Of a DNA stretch of 5,759 nucleotides, positions 5,255-5,759 are shown piece after piece. Made by a program: the position numbers and the translations under genes. Numbering within the stretch: position 1 is the stretch's first letter; every line of letters begins with the position of its first letter. A model generated the notes under the pieces. It was not told the DNA's origin and did no database searches. It was given only the letters and a program-made list of their open reading frames with translations. This stretch comes from an uncultured Oscillospiraceae bacterium (lineage in GTDB: Bacteria > Bacillota > Clostridia > Oscillospirales > Oscillospiraceae), in NCBI GenBank assembly GCA_958438185.1, contig CAUBQU010000100.1:1-5759 (forward strand). Reading direction: 5' to 3'.

Positions 5255-5759
5255 TCAAGCCTCACTCTGGTCTGCCTGGGCCTCCGGCTTTTGCCGGTTG
5301 ACGAACAGCTGCGATGCATCATGCTTGCGGAAGAAGGTTTGGACAATGAAAAGGGCCGTTGCCCCGACGAAGGTCACCGCCGCCAGCAACTGGCTGACGC
5401 GGATGCTCGTCCCGGGGAGATACAAGCTGTCCGTCCGCAGGCCCTCGATGAACATCCGGCCAAAGCCGTACCAGGCCAGGTACATCGTGGCGATCTGCCC
5501 GTCGTATTTGCGCCGCTTGGAATAAAAATGCAGCAGGACAAAGCCCAGTAGGTTCCAGCAGGATTCGTACAAAAAGGTCGGGTGATAGTAGGCGACATTG
5601 CCTGCCGTGTCCGTCAGGCCCATGCGCAGGAAGCTGTCTGTCTCGTAGCCGTGGGCCTCCCGGTTGAAGAAATTGCCCCAGCGGCCCATGGCCTGGCCAA
5701 TGAGAAAGCCAAGGCTGGTGATATCCAGAATCGTCCCCACCGGCAGCTTCCGCACCCGG
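5255..5759 (-). CDS. lgt: Prolipoprotein diacylglyceryl transferase, C-terminal part (5'-truncated by window)
   Basis: Lgt is an integral membrane enzyme that moves a diacylglyceryl group from phosphatidylglycerol to the lipobox cysteine of prelipoproteins, the first step in lipoprotein maturation. About 168 codons are present; the frame runs off the window end, so the N-terminal ~100 or more residues with the first membrane helices are missing. The Lgt signature is intact as GRWGNFFNREAHG (5686-5648), matching G-R-x-G-N-F-x-N-x-E-x-x-G. It is followed by YETDSFLRMGL and YYHPTFLYESCWN, a layout I associate with Clostridia. The essential Arg region is GFGRMFIEGLRTDSLYL. Hydrophobic helices are visible at the signature, at WNLLGFVLLHFY, at IATMYLAWYGF and at SQLLAAVTFVGATALFIVQ. 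The cytoplasmic tail (about 25 residues, FFRKHDASQLFVNRQ...) is charged, and the gene ends in TGA at 5257-5255. I see no convincing terminator after it, so read-through into the downstream small-protein gene is possible. Confidence 0.96.
   Translation of the reverse strand, partial: RVRKLPVGTILDITSLGFLIGQAMGRWGNFFNREAHGYETDSFLRMGLTDTAGNVAYYHPTFLYESCWNLLGFVLLHFYSKRRKYDGQIATMYLAWYGFGRMFIEGLRTDSLYLPGTSIRVSQLLAAVTFVGATALFIVQTFFRKHDASQLFVNRQKPEAQADQSEA

Noticed and set aside
5216..5260. Possible lgt terminator just after its stop codon
   Set aside because: Only a weak GAGGC/GCCTC pairing over a long loop, with no T-tract following a stable stem.

Overview
The window is GC-rich chromosomal housekeeping DNA, most likely from a Clostridia-class Firmicute, possibly Oscillospirales. 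The pointers are a proofreading-deficient PolA, strong Shine-Dalgarno sites (AAAGGAG, AAAGGGG), a compact Lgt with a YETDSFLRMGL segment, and a small helical protein of a kind I associate with gut Clostridia. The taxon is inferred from memory of these families. No mobile element, CRISPR array, rRNA or tRNA was seen.

Plus strand, about 1-4510: four tightly packed co-directional genes. They are the 3' end of cysS (cysteinyl-tRNA synthetase), polA (DNA polymerase I), rimI (N-alpha-acetyltransferase) and tsaD (tRNA t6A synthesis). Gaps are 20 nt, 0 nt and a 20-nt overlap, so they are very probably one transcript whose promoter lies upstream of the window. A perfect 17-bp stem with an A-tract on one side and a T-tract on the other (4540-4579) ends this unit. 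It should also end the convergent transcript from the other strand.

Minus strand, about 5759-4601: the 3' part of lgt (prolipoprotein diacylglyceryl transferase), a 162-nt intergenic region, then an unrecognised 163-residue protein. That protein has a helical N-terminal part and an Ala/Glu/Pro-rich acidic tail with a duplicated 11-residue unit and a Cys cluster. The intergenic region is the most information-rich non-coding DNA here. It holds a perfect TATAAT, a perfect 10-3-10 palindrome over the presumed -35/spacer, a CodY-box-like 15-mer, a small leader hairpin and a strong ribosome binding site.

Functionally the plus-strand genes serve translation (CysS, TsaD, RimI) and DNA repair/replication (PolA), and Lgt serves lipoprotein maturation. 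The genes of known function look ordinary. The parts worth a second look are the unrecognised small protein and its apparently regulated promoter.
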